Assembly (NCBI RefSeq): GCF_000716445.1
Contig: NZ_JNWK01000036.1
Span: 22,835-86,834 of the forward strand
Source of the DNA: Streptomyces wedmorensis
Lineage (GTDB): Bacteria; Actinomycetota; Actinomycetes; Streptomycetales; Streptomycetaceae
Reading direction: 5' to 3'
DNA length: 64,000 nt
Below are positions 18,184 through 26,572 of this stretch, piece after piece. Position numbers and translations under genes: made by a program. The number at the start of each line of letters is the position of its first letter. Within the stretch, counting starts at the first letter, position 1. Below the pieces are notes generated by a model. That model worked only from the letters and a program-made list of their open reading frames with translations. It did no database searches and was not told where the DNA came from.

Positions 18184-19107
18184 ATGACTGTGATCGTCCG
18201 TGATGTGACGGCAGGGGACGCCGAAGGCTTCGCCCGGGTCCGCCGTGCCGCGCTCCCGTTCATGCTCGCGACCGCCGAGCAGTTCGCGTTCGAATGGGCG
18301 CACGCCCACCCCGCGGGCCACGAGCGTCCGCTCGTGGCGGTGACCGACGACGGCGGCATCATCGGTACCGCGCAGGTGCGGATCGCCCACGACGCCCCGG
18401 AGCCCGGCGTCGGCTCCGTCAACGTGTACGTGGACCCCGCGCACCTGGGGCGGGGCGCCGGAGGGCTGCTGCTGCGCGCCGCCGAGGAGCACCTCGCCGA
18501 GCGGGGCGCGCGGACCCTGTACAGCTGGGTCCTGGACACGCCCGAGGACCTCGCCTGGGCCGGGCGTCGGGGGTACTCCCCCAGCCGTTCGGCCTACTTC
18601 CTGCGGCTCGACCTCACCACCGCGGCGCTGCCGCCGCTCCAGGCGCCACCGGCCGGTGTCGAGCTGCTCACGGCGGAGGACTTCGCGGCCGATCCGCGGC
18701 CGCTGTTCGAGCTGGACGCGGTGACGACGGCCGACGAGCCGGGCGACGTGGGCATGGAGATGGACGACTACGCGCACTGGCGGGCGACCACCTGGGAGCA
18801 TCCGCTGCTCGACCGGGCGCTGACGACGGTCGCGGTGGTGGACGGTGTCCCGGCGGCGTTCAGCGCGGCGCAGACGGACGGTCTCGGCCGGTACTGCTCG
18901 GGGATGACGGGCACCTCGCCCGCGTTCCGGGGCCGCGGGCTCGCCAAGCTCGTCAAGAACGCGTCGCTGCACCGGGCCCGTGCGGCGGGCTGCACGGAAG
19001 CCTTCACCGGGAACGACACCGGGAACGAGCCGATGCTGGCGATCAACAAGTGGTTCGGGTACGAGATCGCGGTGCGGGAGGTACGGCATGTCCGGACGAT
19101 CGGTTGA
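18184..19107 (+). CDS. tandem-GNAT acetyltransferase
   Basis: 307 aa with two GNAT-like halves. The first half has GSVNVYVDPAHLGRGAGGLLL, an acetyl-CoA-binding motif A; the second has TGTSPAFRGRGLAKLVKNASL, with NKWFGYEIA near the end. The double layout resembles mycothiol synthase-like enzymes, but the substrate is unknown. TAGCGT lies eight bases before the ATG, suggesting a leaderless transcript. It overlaps the DUF402 gene by 20 bp. Confidence 0.87.
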   Translation: MTVIVRDVTAGDAEGFARVRRAALPFMLATAEQFAFEWAHAHPAGHERPLVAVTDDGGIIGTAQVRIAHDAPEPGVGSVNVYVDPAHLGRGAGGLLLRAAEEHLAERGARTLYSWVLDTPEDLAWAGRRGYSPSRSAYFLRLDLTTAALPPLQAPPAGVELLTAEDFAADPRPLFELDAVTTADEPGDVGMEMDDYAHWRATTWEHPLLDRALTTVAVVDGVPAAFSAAQTDGLGRYCSGMTGTSPAFRGRGLAKLVKNASLHRARAAGCTEAFTGNDTGNEPMLAINKWFGYEIAVREVRHVRTIG

Positions 19108-19567
19108 GGTCACCCTGACGAAGGCGGGCCGGACGAAGATCCGTTACCCGGCCGAGGTGCTCACCGAGGACGGCGCCCGGCTCTCGGTGCGTGCCCCGTG
19201 GGCGGCCGAGGGCGTGCGGGACTTCGGCTTCGTGCGGTTCGAGCCGGGTGACGTCTTCGTGGAGCACTACTGGAGCGACCGCTGGTTCACGGTCAAGGAG
19301 GTGTGGTCCGCCGAGGGCGCCCTCAAGGGGTGGTACTGCGACATCACCCGTCCGGCCGTGATCGACGGCTCGGGGGTGGTGGTCGAGGACCTGGACCTGG
19401 ACCTGTGGGTGTCGGCGGACGGCAGCGAGGTCCTGCGGCTCGACGAGGACGAGTTCGCGGCGAGCGGCCTCACCGCCTCCGACCCGGAGGCGGCGGCCCG
19501 TGCCGTGGTGGCCCTCGACGAGCTCGAACTGCTCGGCCGTCAGGGCCTGATCGACCTGCTGCACTAG
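19088..19567 (+). CDS. DUF402 protein, putative nucleotide phosphohydrolase
   Basis: 159 aa. The DUF402 fingerprint GWYCDITRPAV is at about residue 82, followed by the acidic run VVEDLDLDLWVSADG and LDEDEFAA that in studied relatives (for example FomD) bind metal. Known members hydrolyse nucleotides or nucleotidylated phosphonates, so a phosphohydrolase is likely, substrate unknown. The start lies inside the GNAT gene (20-bp overlap), indicating co-translation. Confidence 0.8.
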   Translation: MSGRSVEVTLTKAGRTKIRYPAEVLTEDGARLSVRAPWAAEGVRDFGFVRFEPGDVFVEHYWSDRWFTVKEVWSAEGALKGWYCDITRPAVIDGSGVVVEDLDLDLWVSADGSEVLRLDEDEFAASGLTASDPEAAARAVVALDELELLGRQGLIDLLH

Positions 19568-19568
19568 G

Positions 19569-19604
19569 GCCGGCGTACGCGCCCGGTTCCGGGCCCCGTA
19601 CGGC
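19569..19604. terminator. possible bidirectional hairpin
   Basis: In the 37-bp gap between convergent genes, GCC-GTACG (with a 3-base bulge) pairs with CGTACGGC and encloses CCCGG-TT-CCGGG. A plausible imperfect terminator for both genes. Confidence 0.4.
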
Positions 19605-20015
19605 TCAGCTCAGTTCGACGCCCGAGTCCTCGGAGGCGAGGAAGGCGGGCGTCGGCAGGCCCATCTCGCCGGTGGTGAGCTGCATGAGGTGGGCGCGGAC
19701 CTGGGCGGCGCCTGCCTGGTAGGCGGGTTCCTTCACGACGGAGGTGTTGACCCACGTGTGGTCGCGGCCGTCGCAGACGGCCTGGGTGCCGCCGATGCCG
19801 GCGGAGTGGTCCCCCTGGACGAGGGTGGCGCTGACGAAGACGGGGCCGGCGCTGTCGTCGATGCAGCGGTACGTGCCGGACAGGCTCACCGTGCCGTCGG
19901 AGGCGACGGTGCCGTGTCCGTCGATGGAGAGGCTGTCGGCCTCTTCCGCGTGGGCGAGGGGGGCGACGGCGGCGGCGAGCAGGGCGCCTGCGACGAGGGC
20001 GATACGGACGCGCAT
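19605..20015 (-). CDS. secreted DUF6299-type protein
   Basis: 136 aa. Signal peptide 1-23 (MRVRIALVAGALLAAAVAPLAHA), then a small all-beta domain with two Cys (YRCIDD and AVCDGRDHTWVNT) that should form one disulphide. The pattern fits DUF6299, a family of small exported Streptomyces proteins of unknown role. Single gene downstream of the tct terminator. Confidence 0.75.
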   Translation of the reverse strand: MRVRIALVAGALLAAAVAPLAHAEEADSLSIDGHGTVASDGTVSLSGTYRCIDDSAGPVFVSATLVQGDHSAGIGGTQAVCDGRDHTWVNTSVVKEPAYQAGAAQVRAHLMQLTTGEMGLPTPAFLASEDSGVELS

Positions 20016-20076
20016 GAGCGGGGTCCCTTCGGAACGTGGGGGGATGGTGCTGCCCGCCAGGGATACCGGATCAAGC

Positions 20077-20126
20077 CGCCCGCTGTCCGAAACTCACCCC
20101 ATCGGGGGCGAGTTGGACAGCGGGCG
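20077..20126. terminator. terminator of tctCBA
   Basis: CGCCCGCTGTCC (20077-20088) pairs perfectly with GGACAGCGGGCG (20115-20126); inside, AACTC pairs with GAGTT and CCCC with GGGG. It lies 17 bp after the tctA stop on the minus strand. Confidence 0.7.
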
Positions 20127-20143
20127 CGCATACCGTCGTACGG

Positions 20144-21634
20144 TCAGTGCGGGGTGCGCCGGGTGATCGCCCTCCTCAGCAGCGGCCAGGCCAGCAGGAT
20201 CACGACGACCGCGTACACGGTGATCGCGAACGGCGTGTTCACCAGGCCCGTCAGCGATCCGTCGCTGATCTGGAGGGCGCGCCGCAGCTGCTGTTCGGCG
20301 GCCGGGCCGAGGATGACGCCGATGACCGCCGGCAGCACCGGCAGGCCGTAGCGCCGCATCCCGAGGCCGAGCAGGCCGATGACGAGCAGGACGACCAGGT
20401 CGAGCGCCTCGCCTCCCACCGCGTACGCCCCGACGGCGGCGAAGAACAGGATGCCGGCGTACAGGTACGGGCGCGGGATGCGCAGCAGCTTGGCCCAGAC
20501 CGGCGCGAGCGGCAGGTTGAGCGCGAGCAGCAGCACCATGCCGACGAACAGCGAGGCGATCAGGCCCCAGACCAGTTCCGGTTCCCGCTCGAAGAGCAGC
20601 GGGCCGGGCTGGATGCCGTACTGCTGGAACGCGGCCAGCATCACGGCGGCGACGGCGGTCGTGGGCAGGCCCAGGGTCAGCATGGAGACGAGGGTGCCGG
20701 CCGCGGAGGCCGAGGCCGCCGACTCGGGTCCGGCGACGCCCTCGATGGCGCCCTTGCCGAACTGCTCCTTGTGCTTCGAGAGCCGCTTCTCCGTGACGTA
20801 CGACAGGAACGTCGGGATCTCGGCGCCGCCGGCAGGGATCGCGCCGAACGGGAAGCCGATGAGGGGGCCGCGCAGCCAGGACTTCCAGGTCCGCCGGACG
20901 TCGTCCCCGCCCAGCCAGGGGCGGCCGACCGGAATGGCCTCGCCGGCCGTGCGGCGCAGGTGCGCGGCGACCCACAGGGCCTCGCCGATGGCGAAGAGGC
21001 CGACCGCGACGATCACGACGTCCACGCCGTCGGCGAGCTGGAGCGAGCCGAAGGTGAGGCGCTGCTGTCCGGTCATCTGGTCGAGGCCGACCAGGCCGAT
21101 CGTCAGACCGATGAGGAGGGAGGCGAGGCCGCGGATGCGGGACGAGCCGAGGACCGAGGTCACCGCGATGAAGGCGAGGACCATGAGCGCGAGGTAGTCG
21201 GGGGCGCCGATGTCGACGGCGAGCGCGGCGACGGTCGGGGCGAGGACGACGAGCAGGATCGTGCCGATCATGCCGCCGGCGAAGTGACCGATGGCGGCCG
21301 CGGCGAGCGCCTGGGCACCCCGCCCCGTCTTGGCCATCGGATTCCCCTCGATGGCCGCGACGACGGCGGCGCTCTCCCCCGGGGTGTTGAGCAGGATCGA
21401 CGTGGTGGAGCCGCCGAACATGGCGCCGTAGTAGATGCCGGCGAACATGATGAAGGCGCCGGTCGGTTCGAGTCCGTACGTCACCGGGAGCAGCAGGGCG
21501 ACGGCCATCGCCGGGCCGATGCCGGGCAGGACGCCGATGGCCGTGCCGAGGAGCACGCCGATCGCGGCCCACAGCAGGTTCACCGGGGTGAGGGCGGTCC
21601 CGAAGCCGTCGATCAGGGAGTTCAGGGAATCCAC
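20144..21634 (-). CDS. tctA: tripartite tricarboxylate transporter, large membrane subunit TctA
   Basis: 496 aa, normal for TctA, with about 11-12 membrane helices. Family motifs are present: [17 protein letters not shown] near residue 38, [21 protein letters not shown] near 65-85, and [19 protein letters not shown] text near 270. It moves tricarboxylates such as citrate, driven by an ion gradient, together with TctB and the binding protein TctC. GTG start three bases after the tctB stop; last gene of the operon. Confidence 0.93.
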   Translation of the reverse strand: MDSLNSLIDGFGTALTPVNLLWAAIGVLLGTAIGVLPGIGPAMAVALLLPVTYGLEPTGAFIMFAGIYYGAMFGGSTTSILLNTPGESAAVVAAIEGNPMAKTGRGAQALAAAAIGHFAGGMIGTILLVVLAPTVAALAVDIGAPDYLALMVLAFIAVTSVLGSSRIRGLASLLIGLTIGLVGLDQMTGQQRLTFGSLQLADGVDVVIVAVGLFAIGEALWVAAHLRRTAGEAIPVGRPWLGGDDVRRTWKSWLRGPLIGFPFGAIPAGGAEIPTFLSYVTEKRLSKHKEQFGKGAIEGVAGPESAASASAAGTLVSMLTLGLPTTAVAAVMLAAFQQYGIQPGPLLFEREPELVWGLIASLFVGMVLLLALNLPLAPVWAKLLRIPRPYLYAGILFFAAVGAYAVGGEALDLVVLLVIGLLGLGMRRYGLPVLPAVIGVILGPAAEQQLRRALQISDGSLTGLVNTPFAITVYAVVVILLAWPLLRRAITRRTPH

Positions 21635-21637
21635 GGG

Positions 21638-22144
21638 TCAGATCACTCCCATCAGCGGGCCGCCGGGCAGCGGGACGCCGAGCAGCTTGTCGAAGACGGC
21701 GTAGGTGAGGAGCGAGAGGCCGGCCGCGATCAGCGGGTCGCGGTGGAGGTGCCGGCTGCCGAGGGCGTACGCCGCACCCCAGAAGAGGAGGGCGCCCGCG
21801 ACGGGGAAGCCGAGGGGGCCGATGAGGACGGCGAAGGCGAGGAAGACTCCGGCGAGGAGCAGGACCGTGCGCCAGTCCGCGGGTTCCGTCAGGTCGACGT
21901 CCTCGCCGGACTCGGCCTCGCCGCGGCCGCCGCGCAGGACGTCGACGGTGAGGAGGACGGCGACGATCAGGAGACCGCAGCCGACCACGAGGGGGACGGT
22001 GGCGGGCCCGACGGGGCCGCGGCCGGTGACGTCGGCGTCGAGGGTGAGGGCGTCGGTGAGGACGAGGACGCCGAGGAGGAGGAGCAGGGCGCCGACGCCG
22101 AGTTCGGACCGCCCGCGCAGCAGGCTCTTGAGCGTGGTGGTCAC
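21638..22144 (-). CDS. tctB: tripartite tricarboxylate transporter, small membrane subunit TctB
   Basis: 168 aa with four predicted helices ([65 protein letters not shown]), the expected TctB topology and size; FDKLLGVPLPGG is a typical C-terminus. GTG start overlaps the tctC stop by four bases. Confidence 0.9.
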   Translation of the reverse strand: MTTTLKSLLRGRSELGVGALLLLLGVLVLTDALTLDADVTGRGPVGPATVPLVVGCGLLIVAVLLTVDVLRGGRGEAESGEDVDLTEPADWRTVLLLAGVFLAFAVLIGPLGFPVAGALLFWGAAYALGSRHLHRDPLIAAGLSLLTYAVFDKLLGVPLPGGPLMGVI

Positions 22145-23124
22145 AGGCCGAGCTCCTTCAGGACGGAGCCGACCCGCCGGTCCTGCTCGGTGAGGAAGGC
22201 GCCGAACTCGTCGCCGGGCAGGAAGGCGTCGTTCCAGCCGTGGGTCTTCAGCGACTCGCGCCACTGCGGGGAGTCGTGCAGCTCCGTCACCAGTCCCACG
22301 AGCTTCTCGCGCTCGGCGTCGGAGAGACCGGGCGGGGCGACGATGCCGCGCCAGTTGGTGAACTCGGTGTCGAGGCCCGCCTCGCGGAGCGTGGGGGCGT
22401 CGAGGCCGGGGACCCGCTGCGGGCCGGTGACGGCGAGGAGGCGCAGCTCCCCCGCCTTGATCTGGTCGAGGTACTCGCCGACGCCGGAGACGCCGAAGCC
22501 GACCTTGTCGCCCAGGATGGAGGCGAGGAGTTCGCCGCCGCCGTCGAAGGGGACGTAGTTCACGTCCTTGGGGGCGATCCCGGCGGCCTGGGCCATCAGC
22601 ATCGGGGCGAGGTGGTCGGGGCCGCCGGGCGAGGAGCCGCCGCCGACGGGCAGCTTCCCGGGGTCCTTCTTCCAGGCGGCGAGCAGGTCCTGGATGGTCT
22701 TGTACGGGGAGTCCTTGCCGACCACCACGATGTCCTGCTCCTCGGTGAGCCGGGCGATCGGGGTGGTGTCGGCGAGGGTCCTGGGGGTCTTGTTGGTGTG
22801 GACGGCGCCGACGACGCCGAGGCCCATGGACATGGCGAGGCGGCCGTTGCCGCGTTCGCCGACGAGCCGGGTGAGGCCGACGGTGCCGCCCGCGCCGGGC
22901 AGGTTGAAGACCTCGATGTCGCCGGTGAGGCCCGCTTCCTCGGCGTTCTTGGCCGCGGTGCGGGCGGTGATGTCGTATCCGCCGCCGGGGGTGTTGGGGA
23001 CCATGAAGCGCAGGCCGGGTATCCGGGTGCCGGTGTCGGAGCCGCTGCCGGGACTGAGCAGCGGGGGACCCACCAGCACGAGCAGCGCCGCCCCGAGGAG
23101 GGCGAAGGGGGTGCGCAACCGCAC
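22141..23124 (-). CDS. tctC: tricarboxylate-binding protein TctC
   Basis: 327 aa. Extracytoplasmic receptor of the Bug/TctC family: MVPNTPGGGYDITART (ligand loop), VFNLPGAGGTVGL and FGVSGVGEYLDQI are visible. The N-terminus is a hydrophobic anchor without a lipobox Cys, so it is secreted or membrane-tethered. GTG start. First gene of tctCBA and divergent, over 131 bp, from a CitB-like response regulator that probably activates the operon. Confidence 0.92.
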   Translation of the reverse strand: MRLRTPFALLGAALLVLVGPPLLSPGSGSDTGTRIPGLRFMVPNTPGGGYDITARTAAKNAEEAGLTGDIEVFNLPGAGGTVGLTRLVGERGNGRLAMSMGLGVVGAVHTNKTPRTLADTTPIARLTEEQDIVVVGKDSPYKTIQDLLAAWKKDPGKLPVGGGSSPGGPDHLAPMLMAQAAGIAPKDVNYVPFDGGGELLASILGDKVGFGVSGVGEYLDQIKAGELRLLAVTGPQRVPGLDAPTLREAGLDTEFTNWRGIVAPPGLSDAEREKLVGLVTELHDSPQWRESLKTHGWNDAFLPGDEFGAFLTEQDRRVGSVLKELGL

Positions 23125-23220
23125 GGGAGCCGCCTCTCAGGTAGAGGGATAGGGGGTGTGAGGTGGCCCACATGTTGCCGGTACGTGAAGAAGCTGTCTC
23201 TCTTCCGCAATCAACGGACG

Positions 23221-23249
23221 TTGTGGTCGTTGTGGTCGGGACCTACCGT
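23221..23249 (+). promoter_or_regulatory. leaderless promoter of the response-regulator gene
   Basis: TTGTGG (23221-23226), exactly 17 bp, TACCGT (23244-23249), then six bases to the GTG at 23256. TTGTGGTCG is directly repeated at 23212-23220 (as GTTGTGGTC) and 23221-23229, in the tctC-regulator gap. Confidence 0.55.
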
Positions 23250-23255
23250 GTCGGC

Positions 23256-23924
23256 GTGACGAACGTGCTGGTGGTGGACGACGACTTCATGGTCGCCAAG
23301 CTGCACTGCCGCTATGTGTCGGCCGTGCCGGGCTTCCGCGTGTCCGGGGTCGCGCACAGCGGCGCCGAGGCCCTGCGGGCCGCCGAGCGCCTCCGCCCCG
23401 ACCTGGTGCTCCTCGACGTCTTCCTGCCGGACATGGACGGGGTCCGGGTGCTGCGGGAGCTGCGCGCCGCCGGTCTCGGCATGGACGCGCTCTTCATCAC
23501 CGCCGCCCGGGACGTCGGCACCATCCGCTCGGCCCTCCGCGCCGGGGCGCTGCACTACCTCATCAAGCCCTTCAGCCAGGCGGCCCTGCACGAGCAGCTC
23601 CGCCACGTCGCCTCCCTCCGCACCCGCCTCGACGAGCTCGACGAGGCCCGCCAGGAGGACGTCGACCAGATCTTCGGCGCCCGCCCCCGCGGCTCCCGCG
23701 AACTCCCGAAGGGCCTCGCCGCCCACACGGCCGACCTCGTCGACTCCGTCCTCCGCTCCCACCCGGAGGGCCTGTCCGCCACCGAGTGCGCCGAAGCGGG
23801 TTCCCTCTCCCGCGTGAGCGCCCGCCGCTACCTCGAGTACTTCGCCCAGACGGGCCGCGCCGAGGTCAGCCTCCGCTACGGCGGCACGGGCCGCCCGGAG
23901 CGGCGCTACCGGCACCTGGGCTGA
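23256..23924 (+). CDS. CitB/DpiA-type response regulator
   Basis: 222 aa. Receiver domain with acidic pocket VVDDD, phospho-acceptor Asp54 (LVLLDVFLPDMDG) and Lys in YLIKPFS; C-terminal helix-turn-helix SATECAEAGSLSRVSARRYLEYF. This arrangement is that of citrate/dicarboxylate regulators such as CitB and DctR. The GTG at 23256 begins MTNVLVVDDD and is six bases after a -10, while longer frames add unlikely Val-rich residues. No sensor histidine kinase is adjacent, although CitA/CitB pairs are normally neighbours; divergence from tctCBA suggests it controls that operon. Confidence 0.92.
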   Translation: MTNVLVVDDDFMVAKLHCRYVSAVPGFRVSGVAHSGAEALRAAERLRPDLVLLDVFLPDMDGVRVLRELRAAGLGMDALFITAARDVGTIRSALRAGALHYLIKPFSQAALHEQLRHVASLRTRLDELDEARQEDVDQIFGARPRGSRELPKGLAAHTADLVDSVLRSHPEGLSATECAEAGSLSRVSARRYLEYFAQTGRAEVSLRYGGTGRPERRYRHLG

Positions 23925-24047
23925 CGTTCCTCAGGCCCCTCTTACCTGTGCCTTAACGCGGCCCTAAAGGCCGTCATCCGTCCTTCGTCCGCGGCTAGTT
24001 TGCTCGGCAACCCCCCACACCCACCCTCGTGAAGGAGTTGTCCCCCT

Positions 24048-25043
24048 ATGAGCTCTCGCCGTACGGCCGCGGCAGTCGCCACCTCCGCTCTGGTCCTGTC
24101 GGGTCTCGCCGTCGCGCCCGCTTTCGCGCACGGCTCGATGACGGATCCGGTGAGCCGGGTGGCGGGGTGTTACGCGGAGGGGCCGGAGGCGCCGAAGTCG
24201 GCCGCGTGCAAGGCCGCGGTGGCGGCGAGCGGGACGCAGGCGTTCTACGACTGGAACGCGGTGAACATCGCGAACGCGGCGGGGCAGCACCGGCGGTTGA
24301 TCCCGGACGGCAAGCTGTGCAGCGCGGGCAACGACAAGTACCGGGGGCTCGACCTGGCGCGGGCCGACTGGCCGGCGAGCCGGATGACGGCGGGAGCGCA
24401 CACGTTCCGGTACAAGGGGACGGCTCCGCACAGGGGGTCGTTCGCGCTGTACGTGACGAAGGACGGGTACGACCCGACGAAGCCGCTGAAGTGGTCGGAC
24501 CTGGAGGAGAAGCCGTTCGCCACGGTGACCGATCCGGGGATGGAGAACGGCGACTACGTGTTCCGGGGGACGGTGCCGAGGAAGTCCGGGCGTCATCTGA
24601 TCTATTCGATCTGGCAGCGGTCGGACTCCCCGGAGGCGTTCTACACCTGCTCGGACGTGGTGTTCGGGCAGGACGGGGGCGGTACGGCTCCGGCTCCTAC
24701 CGCCTCCGCGCCCACCGACGAGCAGATCGAGGCCGGCGCGGGCGAGTCCTCGGTCGAGCACGGCGGGCACGGGGACGGCGACGCGGCGACCGGCGCGGAG
24801 GAGACGGCGGCGGCCCCCGAGCCCACCCGTCCGGAGACGGCCGCCGCCGAGCCCGCTCCGTCGGAGACGGCCGCCGCCGAACCCAACGCGCCCGCTTCGG
24901 CGGCCGGTTCGGGTTCCGGGGTGGAGCTGGCGGAGACGGGCGGCGGCGCCACCACGCCGTTCCTCGCGGCCGGTGGCGCCGCCGTGCTGCTGCTCGGTGC
25001 GGCGTTGCTGTTCGGGACGGCCCGGCGCCGGGTCCGGGGCTAG
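24048..25043 (+). CDS. AA10 lytic polysaccharide monooxygenase with LAxTG wall-sorting signal
   Basis: 331 aa. Signal peptide 1-27 ends AFA, exposing His28 of HGSMTDP as the N-terminal copper-brace histidine; His128 in APHRGSF is the second brace ligand. The AA10 domain spans about 28-220 (FYDWNAVNIANA; FYTCSDVVF). A Pro/Thr/Ala/Glu linker with two copies of PSETAAAEP-like text leads to LAETG (294-298), a hydrophobic helix and RRRVRG, a class E sortase signal. It should oxidatively cut chitin or cellulose while tethered to the cell wall. GGAG before the ATG. Confidence 0.93.
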   Translation: MSSRRTAAAVATSALVLSGLAVAPAFAHGSMTDPVSRVAGCYAEGPEAPKSAACKAAVAASGTQAFYDWNAVNIANAAGQHRRLIPDGKLCSAGNDKYRGLDLARADWPASRMTAGAHTFRYKGTAPHRGSFALYVTKDGYDPTKPLKWSDLEEKPFATVTDPGMENGDYVFRGTVPRKSGRHLIYSIWQRSDSPEAFYTCSDVVFGQDGGGTAPAPTASAPTDEQIEAGAGESSVEHGGHGDGDAATGAEETAAAPEPTRPETAAAEPAPSETAAAEPNAPASAAGSGSGVELAETGGGATTPFLAAGGAAVLLLGAALLFGTARRRVRG

Positions 25044-25098
25044 GTCCTGGGCCCGGGGCCAGGTCCTGGGCCCGGGGCCAGGTCCTCGGCCCGGGGCC
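25042..25098. repeat. three tandem 19-bp GC repeats
   Basis: Three copies of AGGTCCTGGGCCCGGGGCC (25042-25060, 25061-25079, 25080-25098; one mismatch in the third), starting within the LPMO stop codon. The unit contains GGGCCC and can self-pair, so it may serve as terminator between the convergent LPMO and lipase genes. Confidence 0.8.
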
Positions 25099-25155
25099 AG
25101 GTCACCTGGGTCCTCTCCGGGAAGGTCCCGCCTGGTTCCGTCTTCCGGGCAGGGG

Positions 25156-26046
25156 CTAGCCGATCACCGAGAGGCAGGTGGTCGGGGTGGCGTGGGCCGG
25201 GTCGAGGGCGTTGGCGACCTCGTGGAAGGTGACGCGGTCCACCGTGCCGATGGCCACGTGCTCGGAGAGGTCGAGCGCGCATTTGTCCTGGATGAGGACG
25301 TTGGTGACGTTCGGGCCGCTGAGGAACTGGGAGCGGTAGGGGGTGACGACTTCGTCGTACTGGGTCGCGATGACGTGGTAGCGGACGCCGGGGACGGTGT
25401 CGCCGCCCTCGTTGAGCTTGGTGATGAAGGCCGAGCCGGCGATCTGGTCGGCGAGGCCGGGGGTCGTGGAGCTGATCAGGTCCTCGGCGCCGGGGAAGTA
25501 CGGCAGGAGTCTGGTGAGGCCGAGCAGGGTGGTGCCGTGGTTGTCGGGGGCGATCCCGACGAGCGCGTTCACCTTCTCGGCCCCGCCGAGGAACTTGAGG
25601 TACCAGCGGGGCATCATGCCGCCCTGCGAGTGTCCGACGAGGTCGGCCTTCGGGGCGCCGGTGGCGGCGAGGACCCGGTCGACGTAGGTGTCGAGCTGCC
25701 CGGCGGAGGCGGCGATGGGTCCGAGTCCGTTGAAGAACGGCACGCCCGGCAGCTGGCCGTAGTCGAGCGAGAAGACGCAGTAGCCGCGGTTGACCAGGTA
25801 GGGCGCGAGGACCAGCCAGTTGTCGACGGAGTTCCCGAAGGTGCCGTGGACGAGGACGACGGGGCGCGGGTGCGCGGCGGACGGCTTGCAGGAGAAGTCG
25901 TTCCAGCCACGGCTGGGTGCGGTGGCGGTCTCCGTTCCGGCGGAGGCGGCGGCGGTCGGTGCGAGGGTGGCGGCGGCGGTCAGCAGGAGGACGGACAGCG
26001 CTCTGACGGCGTTCTTCCAGGGCTTCGAGGACATCCGGGGCAGCAT
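25156..26046 (-). CDS. secreted alpha/beta-hydrolase lipase (class 2 type)
   Basis: 296 aa. Signal peptide to about residue 36 (TAAASAG). PVVLVHGTFGNSVDNW gives the oxyanion loop, DLVGHSQGGMMPRWYLKF the nucleophile Ser, and HEVANALDP a possible catalytic His region. Four Cys could form two disulphides. AAGGAG eight bases before the ATG fixes the start. Acts outside the cell on esters or triglycerides. Confidence 0.88.
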   Translation of the reverse strand: MLPRMSSKPWKNAVRALSVLLLTAAATLAPTAAASAGTETATAPSRGWNDFSCKPSAAHPRPVVLVHGTFGNSVDNWLVLAPYLVNRGYCVFSLDYGQLPGVPFFNGLGPIAASAGQLDTYVDRVLAATGAPKADLVGHSQGGMMPRWYLKFLGGAEKVNALVGIAPDNHGTTLLGLTRLLPYFPGAEDLISSTTPGLADQIAGSAFITKLNEGGDTVPGVRYHVIATQYDEVVTPYRSQFLSGPNVTNVLIQDKCALDLSEHVAIGTVDRVTFHEVANALDPAHATPTTCLSVIG

Positions 26047-26146
26047 CGGGCGATCTCCTTGCGGCTCAAGGGGAAGGTGGGGGTGCTGTGCCCTGCGGTC
26101 CGGACCACAAGTGGGGATGCGCGGTGGGGATGCGCTTCAGCCAAGC

Positions 26147-26186
26147 TACGCATCGGTAGCCTCGGCTGGGAAGTTACGCGTCGGTA
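26147..26186. promoter_or_regulatory. paired 12-bp direct repeats upstream of the lipase gene
   Basis: TACGCATCGGTA (26147-26158) and TACGCGTCGGTA (26175-26186) lie 28 bp apart, about 100-140 bp upstream of the lipase start. A second direct repeat, GTGGGGATGCGC, occurs at 26111-26122 and 26124-26135. Likely activator or repressor sites for the lipase gene. Confidence 0.45.
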
Positions 26187-26226
26187 AAAAGTGATGTGTC
26201 GTCAAGAAGCGCTGTCGGGAGGCATT

Positions 26227-26519
26227 TCAGGCCGCCGGGGAGCCCGGGAGGACCGCTCTCGGGCCGAACTCCGCCCGGGCCCGGTCCGCCACCTCCTCGA
26301 TCCGGCGGGCCTTCTCGTCCGTCGGGTCGAAGGAGCCCTCGGCGACCGCCGACCGGGAGGCCTCGTTCGGGACGACGGAGGCGCGCAGTTCGGCGAGGTC
26401 CGCGGGAGGCGTCCATGCCGAGGATGCCGAGTTCGGCGCCGAGGCGTTCGGTCTCGTCGAGGTCGGGCAGCCCGACGGGGGCGGCCTTCCCGCCCTGGGT
26501 GAACGTTTGTGCGATAACC
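26227..26519 (-). pseudogene. decayed 3' end of a DNA polymerase IV (DinB-like) gene
   Basis: Read leftward, the last about 55 codons before the stop at 26227 give ASRSAVAEGSFDPTDEKARR then IEEVADRARAEFGPRAVLPG, very close to the C-terminus of actinobacterial Y-family DNA polymerases as I remember it. Upstream the sense continues only in another frame (LDETERLGAELGILGMD), so a frameshift lies near 26405-26420, and there is no start, palm or finger domain. It is a remnant, not an expressed gene. The right end abuts the next gene's leader. Confidence 0.55.
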
Positions 26520-26572
26520 CGTTCAGGCGCCCCCACCTGCGGAAACACCCGCTGCGCCGGAGCCTGGGGGGC

